Below the pieces are notes generated by a model. It saw only the letters and a program-made list of their open reading frames with translations, ran no database searches and was not told the DNA's origin. DNA of 34,681 bases from an uncultured Ruminococcus sp. (GTDB taxonomy: Bacteria; Bacillota; Clostridia; Oscillospirales; Acutalibacteraceae). Location of the stretch: NCBI GenBank assembly GCA_902796915.1, contig CADBQS010000006.1, forward strand, positions 1 to 34,681, written 5' to 3'. Shown piece by piece: positions 1 to 8,140 of the stretch (positions are counted from its first letter, which is position 1; every line of letters begins with the position of its first letter). A program made the translations under genes and the position numbers.

Positions 1-81
1 TCAGTTTAGCACACTAGGCTGTTTTTTCACCGGTTAACCTTTTTAGAACCACGCGACTATCGCGTGGTTTTCTATATACAA
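1..81. repeat. Left copy of 81-bp terminal inverted repeat
   Basis: This stretch is the exact reverse complement of 34600-34680, with no mismatch over 81 bp; identity stops at base 82. It contains a GC-rich palindrome, ACCACGCG-ACTAT-CGCGTGGT, in a very AT-rich contig. Since the copies are inverted and lie exactly at both contig ends, they look like the ends of a multicopy element where assembly stopped. A hairpin close to an element boundary without other terminal structure would suit an IS200/IS605-type (Y1 transposase) end. No transposase is inside the window, so the family is inference. Confidence 0.85.
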
Positions 82-82
82 T

Positions 83-116
83 AAAAGCTATCGAAAAATT
101 TTGATAGCTTTTTGTA
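83..116 (+). terminator. Rho-independent terminator of a gene left of the window
   Basis: A 10-bp perfect stem (AAAAGCTATC at 83-92 with GATAGCTTTT at 103-112) and a 10-nt loop are followed by a short T run. It lies immediately inside the left repeat. No gene is visible before it, so it probably ended a gene separated from it by the repeated element. Confidence 0.7.
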
Positions 117-144
117 TTGACTAATTTTTAAATATAGTTATAAT
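117..144 (+). promoter_or_regulatory. Sigma-A-type promoter for the GT8 gene
   Basis: TTGACT (117-122) and TATAAT (139-144) are separated by 16 bp, 40 bp upstream of the GT8 start codon and directly after a terminator. Confidence 0.7.
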
Positions 145-183
145 TACCCTATAGTTCTAAATAATTATAAAAGGGATGTTTTT

Positions 184-1179
184 ATGTTTAAAAAGTTTAA
201 TAAGAAAAATTATTTTATTATGATTAGCCTAATTGTTTTATTTTTTGTTTCTGGTTCATTTATAATATTCAAAAACGCTAATTCAAAACAAGCCAATAGT
301 TCTAATTTATCATCAAGTTATATCCCCGTAGCATTTTCGACAGACGATAATTATGTATATCCTACTATTGTATCTATTACTTCTATCTTAGAAAATTCTA
401 ATAAAAATACCAACTATAAATTTTATATATTAGTACCTGACGATTTAAGTAGTGATAACTCCGCAAAATTACAAATGGTTAAAGACAAATACGAAAATTG
501 TGATTTATCTCTAATTAATATGCATAATGAATTTGAAAGTAGTGAGAAAAAAAGCTGGGGTACTGCTATGTATTATAGGTTAAGGCTTTCCAGTATTTTA
601 CCAGATGAACGTAAGTGTATATATCTAGATGGCGATACAATAGTAAAAAAAGATTTGTCTGAATTATATAACATAAATATAGATGATTATTACGTTGCAG
701 GTGTTGCAGATGACCGTAGAGCTTTACGCAAAGATTATGCTGAAATAATTGGTATGCCAAACATGGACCATTATATATGTAGCGGAGTTTTACTATGGAA
801 TTTGGAAAAAATACGCAATGAAAATATTGAAGAAAAATTTGATGAGTTTATACATAATAAAGTAGATACAGAAAAAGTTTCCGAATGTCCAGATCAAGAT
901 GCGATTAATGCCGTTTGCTTTGATAAAATTTTAGACATTCCATTCAAATATGATGTAATGCTTCACATGGGAATTGATAATCCATATGAATCTAATTATT
1001 CAGCACAAGTATGCTTCTCTGAAGATGAATGGGTAGAAGGAATTAATAATCCAGTTGTAATACATTATACGCTTGCTAAACCCTGGAAAAATAGTTCTAC
1101 TCCTTTTTACAATGATTGGTTAGAATATGCTAAAAAATCAATTTGTTTTGATGATATCAAAAATAAATACAATATATAA
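184..1179 (+). CDS. Membrane-anchored family 8 glycosyltransferase
   Basis: This 331-aa protein has a short basic N-terminus, one hydrophobic helix (about residues 11-29) and then a GT8-type domain (general stress protein A / LPS glycosyltransferase-like). The metal-binding DxD motif of the family is seen as YLDGDT, with Asp149 and Asp151. Further GT8-like blocks are the PVAFSTDDNYVYP start of the domain, AGVADDRRAL after the DxD, and a C-terminal HYTLAKPW in which the His would help bind metal. The family transfers a sugar from a nucleotide-sugar with retention of configuration. The helix suggests signal-anchor topology with the catalytic domain outside, or a membrane-attached cytoplasmic enzyme; topology cannot be decided here. 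The gene stands alone between its own promoter and terminator, and acceptor and donor are unknown. Confidence 0.85.
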   Translation: MFKKFNKKNYFIMISLIVLFFVSGSFIIFKNANSKQANSSNLSSSYIPVAFSTDDNYVYPTIVSITSILENSNKNTNYKFYILVPDDLSSDNSAKLQMVKDKYENCDLSLINMHNEFESSEKKSWGTAMYYRLRLSSILPDERKCIYLDGDTIVKKDLSELYNINIDDYYVAGVADDRRALRKDYAEIIGMPNMDHYICSGVLLWNLEKIRNENIEEKFDEFIHNKVDTEKVSECPDQDAINAVCFDKILDIPFKYDVMLHMGIDNPYESNYSAQVCFSEDEWVEGINNPVVIHYTLAKPWKNSSTPFYNDWLEYAKKSICFDDIKNKYNI

Positions 1180-1186
1180 AAAATAT

Positions 1187-1221
1187 AGGTGCCTTAATAA
1201 CAATTAGGTACCTCTTTTATT
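1187..1221 (+). terminator. Terminator after the GT8 gene
   Basis: AGGTGCCT (1187-1194) pairs with AGGTACCT (1206-1213), with one G-U pair and an 11-nt loop, followed by CTTTTATT. It separates the GT8 gene from the ogt operon. Confidence 0.65.
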
Positions 1222-1228
1222 AGCAGTA

Positions 1229-1257
1229 TTTAAAAATTTTAAAAAAAGTTATATAAT
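1229..1257 (+). promoter_or_regulatory. Candidate promoter of the ogt-SEDS-rpe operon
   Basis: TTTAAA (1229-1234), a 17-bp spacer and TATAAT (1252-1257) lie 30 bp before the ogt start. The -35 is weak (4 of 6) while the -10 is perfect. Confidence 0.45.
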
Positions 1258-1286
1258 AATGAAAACGAAATTATAAGAGGTAAAAT

Positions 1287-1769
1287 ATGAATATATTGTG
1301 GTATTATAAATTTCCAATTGGTATAATTGGTATTGCTGAAGATGATAATGGTATTACAAATATATTTTTTGATAATGACAATAACTGTATAGATAAATCA
1401 AATTTTATTTTAATGGAAACAACGCTTATAAATAAAACTGCAAATCAATTGTATGAATACTTTAATCATAAAAGAAAAATTTTTGACGTACCATTGAGTA
1501 TACACGGTACTGAATTTCAAAATAAAGTTTGGCTTAGCTTAGTTAAAATTCCATACGGTGAAACCAAAAGTTATCAAGATATTGCTAAAAATATCGGAAA
1601 TGAAAAGGCATGTAGAGCAGTTGGTAATGCTAACAATAAAAATCCTATATGTATTATTATCCCCTGTCACAGAGTCATAGGTAAAAACATGTCATTAACT
1701 GGATATGCTGGAGGAATACATATAAAGAAATATCTTTTAGATTTAGAGAAAAATATTAATAATAAATGA
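1287..1769 (+). CDS. ogt: Methylated-DNA--protein-cysteine methyltransferase
   Basis: This 160-aa protein is normal in length for an Ogt/MGMT DNA repair protein without an Ada domain. The active-site motif is PCHR at residues 126-129, with Cys127 as the one-time methyl acceptor from O6-methylguanine. The helix-turn-helix and Arg-finger region (PYGETKSYQDIAKNIGNEKA, then CRAVGNANNKNP) precedes it, and GYAGG follows it, as in the family. The start ATG has the SD AAGAGG nine bases upstream. It is the first gene of a four-gene operon; its TGA stop overlaps the SD of the next gene. A role in alkylation repair is established for the family. Its presence in a cell-envelope/pentose operon looks incidental. 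Confidence 0.93.
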   Translation: MNILWYYKFPIGIIGIAEDDNGITNIFFDNDNNCIDKSNFILMETTLINKTANQLYEYFNHKRKIFDVPLSIHGTEFQNKVWLSLVKIPYGETKSYQDIAKNIGNEKACRAVGNANNKNPICIIIPCHRVIGKNMSLTGYAGGIHIKKYLLDLEKNINNK

Positions 1770-1778
1770 GGTGCTAAA

Positions 1779-2927
1779 TTGTCTAAAATTAATTCTTCAA
1801 TTTATGATTACATAAAATCTACAGATAAAATTTTATGGACTATAATTATATCAATATCGATTTACTGTTTGCTCTTAATGAAGAGCGTTTCAAATGCAGG
1901 TGTAAATTTTCTTACAATTCAATCATTGGCTATATTTATGGGATATCTTGGAGCTATATGTTTACAATTTATAGATTATCGTACAATAGCTCATCATTGG
2001 AAGTGGATAGGTGCATTTTGTGTACTATTTATTATATATACTTTATTTTTTGGAATTACGGTTGAAGGTTCCTCAGGAGTTAATGCTCGTGCTTGGATTA
2101 GATTACCCGGAGGAATAACATTTCAACCGTCTGAATTGGTTAAAATAGGGTTTATAATCACTTTCTCGAAACATTTATATATATTAACTAAGGATAATAA
2201 TAAAATATTATTTAAAGATATATGTTTACTACTTATTCATGCAATGATTCCAGTGATATTAACACATTTACAAGGTGATGACGGTGCAGCAATAATATTT
2301 ATGTGTATGGCATTATCTATGGCTTTTATAGCTGGGGTACCGATGAAATATTTTATTTCAGCTTTTATAATCGGAGTTATGCTGTTACCATTAATATGGC
2401 ATTTCTTATTGGCAGATTATCAAAAACAACGTCTTATAAATCAAATAAATCCAGAGGCTGATCCATTAAATATGGGATATCAACAAATACAAGGTAAGCT
2501 CTCTATTGCATCGGGTGGAATTTTTGGTAAAGGGCTTTTTCATGGACCAAGAGTAATTAATGGAGTTGTACCAATACAAGAAAGTGATTTTGTTTTTTCT
2601 GTAGCCGGAGAAGAACTAGGCTTTATTGGATGCACATTTTTAATTATTTTAATATTTGCTTTGTTATGGAGAGCGGCCTTTATAGGTAAAACAGCTTGTG
2701 ATAAACTAGGATGTTATATTTGTTTTGGATTTTTCAGTATTGTAGCGGCGCAAACTATATTTAATCTTGGTATGTGCTTAAGTGCACTCCCAGTTATGGG
2801 TGTAACGTTACCGTTTTTTAGTGCCGGCGGCTCATCTACAGCGTGTTTGTATCTTGGAATAGGAATAATACAAAACATTTACATGAATAGAATGGACAAA
2901 AAAGAAAATAAATTGTTAGAAGAATAA
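1779..2927 (+). CDS. SEDS-family peptidoglycan polymerase (RodA/FtsW)
   Basis: This 382-aa polytopic membrane protein has roughly ten hydrophobic helices. The SEDS signature is clear: NPEADPLNMGYQ, in which Asp228 sits at the position of the catalytic Asp of RodA/FtsW, then GIFGKGLFHGPR, PIQESDFVFSVAGEELGFIG and the C-terminal GVTLPFFSAGGSS. SEDS proteins polymerise lipid II into glycan strands together with a class B penicillin-binding protein in the cytoplasmic membrane. I favour RodA-like (elongation) over FtsW, but the distinction is not safe by eye, so no symbol is given. The start is TTG at 1779, with the SD GAGGTG five bases upstream; the next in-frame ATG lies inside the first helix. 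No PBP gene is adjacent. Confidence 0.9.
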   Translation: MSKINSSIYDYIKSTDKILWTIIISISIYCLLLMKSVSNAGVNFLTIQSLAIFMGYLGAICLQFIDYRTIAHHWKWIGAFCVLFIIYTLFFGITVEGSSGVNARAWIRLPGGITFQPSELVKIGFIITFSKHLYILTKDNNKILFKDICLLLIHAMIPVILTHLQGDDGAAIIFMCMALSMAFIAGVPMKYFISAFIIGVMLLPLIWHFLLADYQKQRLINQINPEADPLNMGYQQIQGKLSIASGGIFGKGLFHGPRVINGVVPIQESDFVFSVAGEELGFIGCTFLIILIFALLWRAAFIGKTACDKLGCYICFGFFSIVAAQTIFNLGMCLSALPVMGVTLPFFSAGGSSTACLYLGIGIIQNIYMNRMDKKENKLLEE

Positions 2928-2940
2928 GGAGATATATATT

Positions 2941-3582
2941 ATGAAAGTTGCACCTTCAATACTAGCATGTGATTTTTCAAATATGGCTAGTGAATTATCA
3001 AAAATCAATAATGCGGACATGGTACACATAGATGTTATGGACGGCCATTTTGTACCTAATATCACGTTTGGCCCCGATGTAGTAAAATCATTAAGAAAGC
3101 ATTCAAGCCTTGTTTTTGATGTTCATCTTATGGTATCAGAGCCATACAAATATATTGATAGATTTTCCGAATGTGGAGCAGATATAATAACATTTCATAT
3201 TGAATCAGATTCTAATATAATGGATACTATAAATAAAATACGGTCTAATAATAAAAAAGTAGGACTTGCAATAAAACCTAATACTCATATCAGTGATATA
3301 TATAATTACTTAAAATATATTGATATGGTACTCGTTATGACTGTAGAACCAGGATTTGGTGGGCAAAGCTTTATAAATAATCAGGTAGAAAAAATTAAAA
3401 AAATAAAAGAAAAAATTAATGAATATAATTTAAATAATATTGAAATAGAAGTAGATGGAGGAATAAATTTAGAAACTGCAAAAATTTCTCATAATTATGG
3501 AGCAGATATTTGCGTAGCTGGTACCAGCTTATTTCACTCAAAGAATTTACAAAATGAATTATTAAGCTTAAAAAGTATATGA
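2941..3582 (+). CDS. rpe: Ribulose-phosphate 3-epimerase
   Basis: This 213-aa (beta/alpha)8-barrel enzyme interconverts ribulose-5-phosphate and xylulose-5-phosphate in the pentose phosphate pathway. Family motifs are in order: APSILACDF at the N-terminus (active-site Ser), HIDVMDGHFVPNITFGP with the metal/catalytic Asp, DVHLMV with the metal-binding His, VEPGFGGQ in the phosphate/substrate loop, and EVDGGIN with the second catalytic Asp. Length is typical. An AGGAG SD lies in the 13-bp gap after the SEDS gene, so it is co-transcribed. In many Firmicutes rpe sits with rsgA and thiN in the prkC region; here it has instead an envelope gene upstream and an unknown small gene downstream. Confidence 0.96.
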   Translation: MKVAPSILACDFSNMASELSKINNADMVHIDVMDGHFVPNITFGPDVVKSLRKHSSLVFDVHLMVSEPYKYIDRFSECGADIITFHIESDSNIMDTINKIRSNNKKVGLAIKPNTHISDIYNYLKYIDMVLVMTVEPGFGGQSFINNQVEKIKKIKEKINEYNLNNIEIEVDGGINLETAKISHNYGADICVAGTSLFHSKNLQNELLSLKSI

Positions 3583-3644
3583 ATTGAATTAAATATTTAA
3601 CAAAAACAAAACTCATGCATATTATGTTGTAAGAGGTGAATCTT

Positions 3645-3983
3645 ATGGTTCATATAATATATATGGGTTTTATTATATTATTAGTAATTCTTGGATTTGT
3701 TGATGCAATACGCAGCTTAATATTTATATTTTTAAAAATACGAGGATGCTCCAATACAACAATAGTAGTGCCAATAAAGGGACATAATGAACGTGCAGAA
3801 TTTTTACTAAGAAGTGCAATAGCTAAAATCAAATGGATGAGTCCAATAGAAAAAGCTCATCTTATTTGTTTAGATTGTGGTATGGATGAAGAAACCAAAC
3901 AGATATGTAAACTTATTTGTGAAGATTACGATTTTATAGATTTGTATGACGTTAATGATTTAAAATCAGAAATAATATCATAA
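3645..3983 (+). CDS. Small membrane-anchored protein of unknown function
   Basis: The protein is about 112 aa. One N-terminal hydrophobic helix (IYMGFIILLVILGFVDAIRS) is followed by a soluble part of about 80 residues: a hydrophobic strand TTIVVPIKGHNE, a helix FLLRSAIAKIKW, another strand HLICLDCGM and DEETKQICKLICEDY. This faintly resembles the first Rossmann-like half of a GT-A glycosyltransferase, but no DxD motif is present, so no function is assigned. I chose ATG 3645 over the in-frame GTG at 3636 because that GTG lies inside the SD AAGAGGTG. It is probably the last gene of the ogt operon. Its stop codon abuts base for base the stop codon of the convergent SDR gene (3983/3984), and no terminator separates them. 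Confidence 0.6.
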   Translation: MVHIIYMGFIILLVILGFVDAIRSLIFIFLKIRGCSNTTIVVPIKGHNERAEFLLRSAIAKIKWMSPIEKAHLICLDCGMDEETKQICKLICEDYDFIDLYDVNDLKSEIIS

Positions 3984-4727
3984 CTATATGACAAATCCAC
4001 CATTAGGGCTTATTGTTTGTCCTGTAATAAAATCAGCTTTTTCACTCGCAAGAAATAAAATAGTATTTGCTATATCTTCTGGTAATCCAATTCTCCCTAA
4101 AGGAGTTTCTTCCTTTAAGGAGTTTTTTGTATATTCATCTAAATTTTCATTCATTTCTGTATCTATAACACCTGGGGCAATACAATTAACTTGTATTCCA
4201 GACGGTCCCATCTCTTTAGCAAGTGCTTTCGTAAAGCCAATTACTGCTGCTTTAGACGCAGAATAATGAACTTCACAAGCTGCACCAGTTATTCCCCAAA
4301 TAGATGAAATATTTATAATCTTACCCTTTTTACGATTTATCATATCCTTAATAACCAGCTGTGTACAGTTAAACATACCATTAATATTAGTAGAAAACAT
4401 TTTTTGCCAATCATCTAACGTAATATCCGTAAACATTTTTTGCTGTGCTATTCCTGCATTATTAACCAAAATATCAATATGTCCCATCTGCTCCATAGAT
4501 GTTTCAATCAAATATTCAGCCTCTACTCTCGATGATATATTTGCCTTTACTGCGATAGCTTTTACACCTTTTTCTCTAATATGATGCAAAAGATTTAATG
4601 CTTCCTCCTTTGAATTATTATAATTAATTACAACTGAATAACCTAAATCAGCAAAAGCTATCGCCGTAGCTTTACCGATACCTCTTGAACTTCCTGTTAT
4701 AAGTACTGTTTTATTCATTATCTTCAT
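3984..4727 (-). CDS. SDR-family oxidoreductase, FabG-like
   Basis: This 247-aa classical short-chain dehydrogenase/reductase carries the NADP(H)-binding TGSSRGIG near the N-terminus and NNAG in strand 4. The catalytic Ser (NISSIWG) and the Y-x3-K pair (HYSASKAAV) are present, followed by IAPGVIDTEM after the active site. The closest well-known relative is 3-oxoacyl-ACP reductase (FabG), reducing beta-ketoacyl-ACP with NADPH. No other fatty-acid genes are nearby, so it may act on another keto substrate. The start at 4727 overlaps the upstream gene by 17 bp, suggesting translational coupling; an in-frame ATG at 4718 is an alternative. It is the last gene of the operon from the EamA transporter. 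Confidence 0.85.
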   Translation of the reverse strand: MKIMNKTVLITGSSRGIGKATAIAFADLGYSVVINYNNSKEEALNLLHHIREKGVKAIAVKANISSRVEAEYLIETSMEQMGHIDILVNNAGIAQQKMFTDITLDDWQKMFSTNINGMFNCTQLVIKDMINRKKGKIINISSIWGITGAACEVHYSASKAAVIGFTKALAKEMGPSGIQVNCIAPGVIDTEMNENLDEYTKNSLKEETPLGRIGLPEDIANTILFLASEKADFITGQTISPNGGFVI

Positions 4728-5223
4728 TCACTAAACAACTTATTATTTCTCCTACGTACATATTATGATAATCTTTATTTTCATAATTAGATTCTATTTT
4801 ATCGTCTATAAAATGGTTGGGATCAATAAATTGCGTATATATCTTTTTACACGCTAAAACTAATCTGGCCTGCTCAAAATAAGTGAAACCATTATCGAAT
4901 TTCGGAGTTAACTTACTTTCTTTAACTTTATCAATATCTCTTCCGGAAACTTTACCGCATAAAGTAAGAGCTTTTCTATAATTATTATTAAAAAAAGATA
5001 ATGTATATAAATCATTTTTCTCTAAAAATTCAAATGTATATCTTTGTGGACGTACAAACGAAAATGTTACATTCTTATTCCATAAAACACCTAACCCTCC
5101 CCAACTTGCTGTCATAGTATTAAATTTTTCTTTATCTCCACTTGTTATTAACATCCAATCCTTTCCTATAGATTCAAATGGATTGATGTTTAAGTTATTT
5201 ACGTTTACTTCTTTAAATGCCAT
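4711..5223 (-). CDS. Flavin reductase-like, FMN-binding split-barrel protein
   Basis: This 170-aa protein resembles the flavin reductase/FMN-binding split-barrel family: an N-terminal WMLITSG and FNTMTASWGGLGVLWNK segment, then FVRPQRYTFEFLEKND and LYTLSFF, and KALTLCGKVSGRD, as in many clostridial homologues. These proteins bind FMN and either reduce free flavin or act in uncharacterised redox steps. I chose ATG 5223, which has GAGGTG six bases upstream; an upstream in-frame GTG at 5232 lies within that SD. It sits 18 bp after the M50 protease gene and overlaps the SDR gene. Together with nfnAB the operon is rich in NAD(P)/flavin redox proteins. The substrate is unknown. Confidence 0.8.
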   Translation of the reverse strand: MAFKEVNVNNLNINPFESIGKDWMLITSGDKEKFNTMTASWGGLGVLWNKNVTFSFVRPQRYTFEFLEKNDLYTLSFFNNNYRKALTLCGKVSGRDIDKVKESKLTPKFDNGFTYFEQARLVLACKKIYTQFIDPNHFIDDKIESNYENKDYHNMYVGEIISCLVNEDNE

Positions 5224-5241
5224 AATAATCACCTCAAAATT

Positions 5242-5790
5242 TTATATATAAAATGAATCTTTCTTCCATAATAATATGCACATAAGATACATACTTAAAA
5301 AAAGTAAGGAAAAATTATATTTAGAATCAAATAATATTATAAACCCCAAAATTGATAACGGTATTAATGTTAAAAATGAAATTATTTGAGTAATCCTCAC
5401 AGATAAATCGAATCTTAGAAATTTACTCAATATTGCAAATATTATTTGTCCCCCATCTAAATTAGCTATTGGTAAAATATTTATTATTCCTATAATTAAA
5501 TTCTCATAAGCTATAAATTTAATTATATCTATTTTTATAATACAATATAAAATTATAAAAATTAAATATGTAAAGTAATTTATTAACGGTCCACCTAAGA
5601 GAACTTTAATATCAGATTTGTAATTAAGTTCACTTCTGTTTCCATCTATTATATCTACATTAAACATTCCTACATTTATTTGTCCGATTTCTCTTTTTTC
5701 ATAAAGCATAATAATAATATGTCCAAATTCATGCAATATACTAGCAAATAATCCAACTAATACAACACAAGATTTATCCATTAAACTCAT
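5242..5790 (-). CDS. M50-family intramembrane zinc metalloprotease
   Basis: At least 182 aa, mostly hydrophobic. The zinc site is HEFGH near the N-terminus, and the third-ligand motif is present as IANLDGGQ (NxxPxxxLDGG type). This places it with site-2 proteases of the small SpoIVFB-like group, which cleave substrates within the membrane; no substrate is known. The conventional ATG at 5790 has no SD and cuts off part of a first helix. The same frame stays open for 24 more codons to 5862 and encodes hydrophobic KISFYFIAFITF just before the Met, so the true N-terminus is probably near 5856 with a rare start (ATA or ATT), or an indel has removed a normal one. It lies between nfnB and the flavin reductase gene in one operon. 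Confidence 0.8.
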   Translation of the reverse strand: MSLMDKSCVVLVGLFASILHEFGHIIIMLYEKREIGQINVGMFNVDIIDGNRSELNYKSDIKVLLGGPLINYFTYLIFIILYCIIKIDIIKFIAYENLIIGIINILPIANLDGGQIIFAILSKFLRFDLSVRITQIISFLTLIPLSILGFIILFDSKYNFSLLFLSMYLMCILLWKKDSFYI

Positions 5791-5852
5791 AAAAGTTATA
5801 AATGCAATAAAGTAGAAACTAATTTTAAATTTGCAATTGAATAAAGTTAAAT

Positions 5853-7259
5853 CTATAAGGCATCACTCTTATTTTTACAAATATCATTATGTATTTGTAA
5901 AGCGGCTTTCTTTCCTGCTCCCATCGCTAAAATTACAGTAGCAGCCCCAGTAACTATATCTCCACCAGCATAAACGTTTTCTTTGGATGTAGCTAAAGTT
6001 GAATCATTAACTACTATACATCCTCTGCTATCACAATTTATACTCTTATCTGAATTTGTAACAACTGCATTAGGAGAATTACCTATAGCAATTATTACAC
6101 AGTCTGAATCAATTAAACAAGGTTCTTCATTTGTAGGAACGGGTTTACATCTACCAGAAGCATCAGGTTCTGATAATTTCATTTTAATATACTTTACTTT
6201 TTCTACGTTCCCTGTATTACTATTACCAATAATCTCAATAGGATTACTAAGAAATAAAAAGTTTATTCCTTCTTCTTTGGCGTGATTTATTTCATCTTTT
6301 CTTGCTGGCATTTCAATCTCGGAACGTCTATACATAACGTTAACGTCAGCACCTAAACGCCTAGCACATCTTGCTGCATCCATCGCAACATTACCTCCAC
6401 CAACAACAATAACTTTTTTAAGCTTTTCTATTGGCGTATCATAATCTTCAAGATATGCATGCATTAAATTTATTCGTGTTAAAAACTCATTAGCAGAATA
6501 AACTCCCGGTAATCCTTCGCCTGGTATTCCCATAAATTTAGGTGTGCCAGCTCCAGATGCGATATAAATAGCTTTATACCCCATTTCAAACAATTCATCT
6601 AAATATATAGTTTTGCCTATTATTACATTTGCAACAATTTTTACTCCGTTAGATTTTAACTTATTTATTTCATTATTTACAATATCCTTTGGTAGCCTAA
6701 ATTCAGGTATTCCGTAAGACAAGACACCTCCGGCGCAATGTAAGGCTTCATATATAGTTACGTCATATCCTAAATTAGATAAATCATTAGCACAAGTCAA
6801 TCCTGACGGACCCGACCCAACAACAGCAACCTTAATACCATTAGATTTTTCAGAAACATTTATTGATTCATTCATATTTTCCATATACCAATCGGCAACA
6901 AATCTTTCTAGATTACCGATTCCCACTGGTTCACCATTTTTAGCTCTAACACATTTTTTTTCACACTGTTTTTCCTGTGGACAAACTCTCCCACATATAG
7001 CTGGTAAAGCATTAGTTTCACTTATTATTTTATATGCTAATTCTATATCACTATTCTTTACCGCATTTATAAATTCAGGTATATTTACACCTACAGGGCA
7101 ACCACTTTTACAAGGTGTATGTTTACAGTTTAAACATCTAAAAGCCTCTTCTTTAGCCATTTCTAATGTATATCCTAGCGCAACTTCCTCAAAGTTATCT
7201 TTTCTTACATCTGGATTCTGAACTGGCATAACAACTTTTTTTTTGCTTTTATTAAACAT
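5853..7259 (-). CDS. nfnB: NADP-reducing transhydrogenase subunit NfnB (GltA-like)
   Basis: This 468-aa flavoprotein resembles glutamate synthase small subunits. Its N-terminal domain has cysteines for two [4Fe-4S] clusters: Cys42, 45, 50, 54 and Cys89, 93, 99, 103. An FAD-binding VAVVGSGPSGLTCA follows, then an NADP(H)-binding VVVGGGNVAMDAARCA, and a C-terminal VYAGGDIVTGAATVILAMGAGKKAA. The gene overlaps nfnA by 8 bp. That pairing identifies the NfnAB complex (NADH-dependent reduced ferredoxin:NADP+ oxidoreductase), which couples ferredoxin and NADH oxidation to NADPH formation by flavin-based electron bifurcation. The alternative reading, a stand-alone glutamate synthase beta subunit, is disfavoured because no large subunit is present and the nfnA partner is. 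The SD GAGAGGTG precedes ATG 7259. Confidence 0.88.
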   Translation of the reverse strand: MFNKSKKKVVMPVQNPDVRKDNFEEVALGYTLEMAKEEAFRCLNCKHTPCKSGCPVGVNIPEFINAVKNSDIELAYKIISETNALPAICGRVCPQEKQCEKKCVRAKNGEPVGIGNLERFVADWYMENMNESINVSEKSNGIKVAVVGSGPSGLTCANDLSNLGYDVTIYEALHCAGGVLSYGIPEFRLPKDIVNNEINKLKSNGVKIVANVIIGKTIYLDELFEMGYKAIYIASGAGTPKFMGIPGEGLPGVYSANEFLTRINLMHAYLEDYDTPIEKLKKVIVVGGGNVAMDAARCARRLGADVNVMYRRSEIEMPARKDEINHAKEEGINFLFLSNPIEIIGNSNTGNVEKVKYIKMKLSEPDASGRCKPVPTNEEPCLIDSDCVIIAIGNSPNAVVTNSDKSINCDSRGCIVVNDSTLATSKENVYAGGDIVTGAATVILAMGAGKKAALQIHNDICKNKSDAL

Positions 7260-8112
7260 AATTTACACCTCTCATCAATCTACAATAATGTTCTCTATCT
7301 GCGATTTCTTGAGATTTATGCATATTATTTCTTTTTATGATTTCTTCAAAATCCACATCATGACCATCAAAGTCTGGGCCATCAACACACGCAAATCTTA
7401 CTTTTCCTCCAACGGTTACTCTACATCCTCCACACATTCCCGTGCCGTCAATCATTATAGGATTCATACTAACGATAGTCTTAATATTATATTTCTTCGT
7501 TAAATCACAAACAGCTTTCATCATAGGAAGTGGACCAACCGTAACAACTAAATCATAATCATTATTTAATTCCAATTTGTTTTTAAGTATATCAGTAACT
7601 AGCCCTTTTCTTCCATTAGAACCATCGTCGGTTACAACATCTAAAGTATTAGATACCTTTTGTATTTCATCTTGAAGTATAATCAAACTTTCATTTCTAA
7701 AACCTGCTATAAATTCTACCTTACATCCATTTTTATAAAGCTCTTTTGCTTGTGGATACGATATTGCACAACCAACGCCTCCTCCTACGACTATAGCTTT
7801 TTTATAACTGCCAAGTTCGGAAGCCTTTCCCAAAGGTCCAACAACATCAAGTAAGCTATCACCCACTTCTTTATTGTCTAACCTCATAGTTGTTTTCCCA
7901 ACTTTTTGGTATATTATTGTAACTGTATCATTTTCACTATCATAATCAGCTATAGTAAGAGGTATTCTTTCTCCAAGTTTATCTATACGTATAATAAGAA
8001 ACTGCCCTGCGGCAGCTTTCCTTGCTATTAATGGAGCAGATATTACCATCTTACTAACATTATCATTTAATTTTACTTTTTCCAATATTTCATACACAAT
8101 ATCACACACCAT
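7252..8112 (-). CDS. nfnA: NfnA / sulfide-DHO dehydrogenase-like FAD-[2Fe-2S] subunit
   Basis: This 286-aa ferredoxin reductase-type protein has an N-terminal FAD-binding barrel (GERIPLTIADYD), an NAD-binding segment (AIVVGGGVGCAISYPQAKEL), VTVGPLPMMKAV, and a C-terminal [2Fe-2S] loop with MIDGTGMCGGCRVTV and ACVDGPDFDGHDVDF. In characterised NfnA one cluster ligand is an Asp, and the Asp of IDGTG is in the right place. In the complex this subunit oxidises NADH and feeds electrons to the NfnB side. The family overlaps with SudB and PyrK-type proteins, but the adjacent gltA-like gene favours Nfn. There is no convincing SD before ATG 8112; a start a few codons downstream is possible. Confidence 0.85.
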   Translation of the reverse strand: MVCDIVYEILEKVKLNDNVSKMVISAPLIARKAAAGQFLIIRIDKLGERIPLTIADYDSENDTVTIIYQKVGKTTMRLDNKEVGDSLLDVVGPLGKASELGSYKKAIVVGGGVGCAISYPQAKELYKNGCKVEFIAGFRNESLIILQDEIQKVSNTLDVVTDDGSNGRKGLVTDILKNKLELNNDYDLVVTVGPLPMMKAVCDLTKKYNIKTIVSMNPIMIDGTGMCGGCRVTVGGKVRFACVDGPDFDGHDVDFEEIIKRNNMHKSQEIADREHYCRLMRGVNYV

Positions 8113-8140
8113 TATTAGTTTTATTATTATATTTCAACAA

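Noticed and set aside
3416-3832. Minus-strand frames under rpe and the unknown small gene
   Set aside because: Typical shadow frames of A/T-rich genes, no SD and no recognisable domain.
5853-7259. Glutamate synthase small subunit (gltD)
   Set aside because: No large glutamate synthase gene is next to it, while an nfnA-type partner overlaps its start; NfnB fits better.
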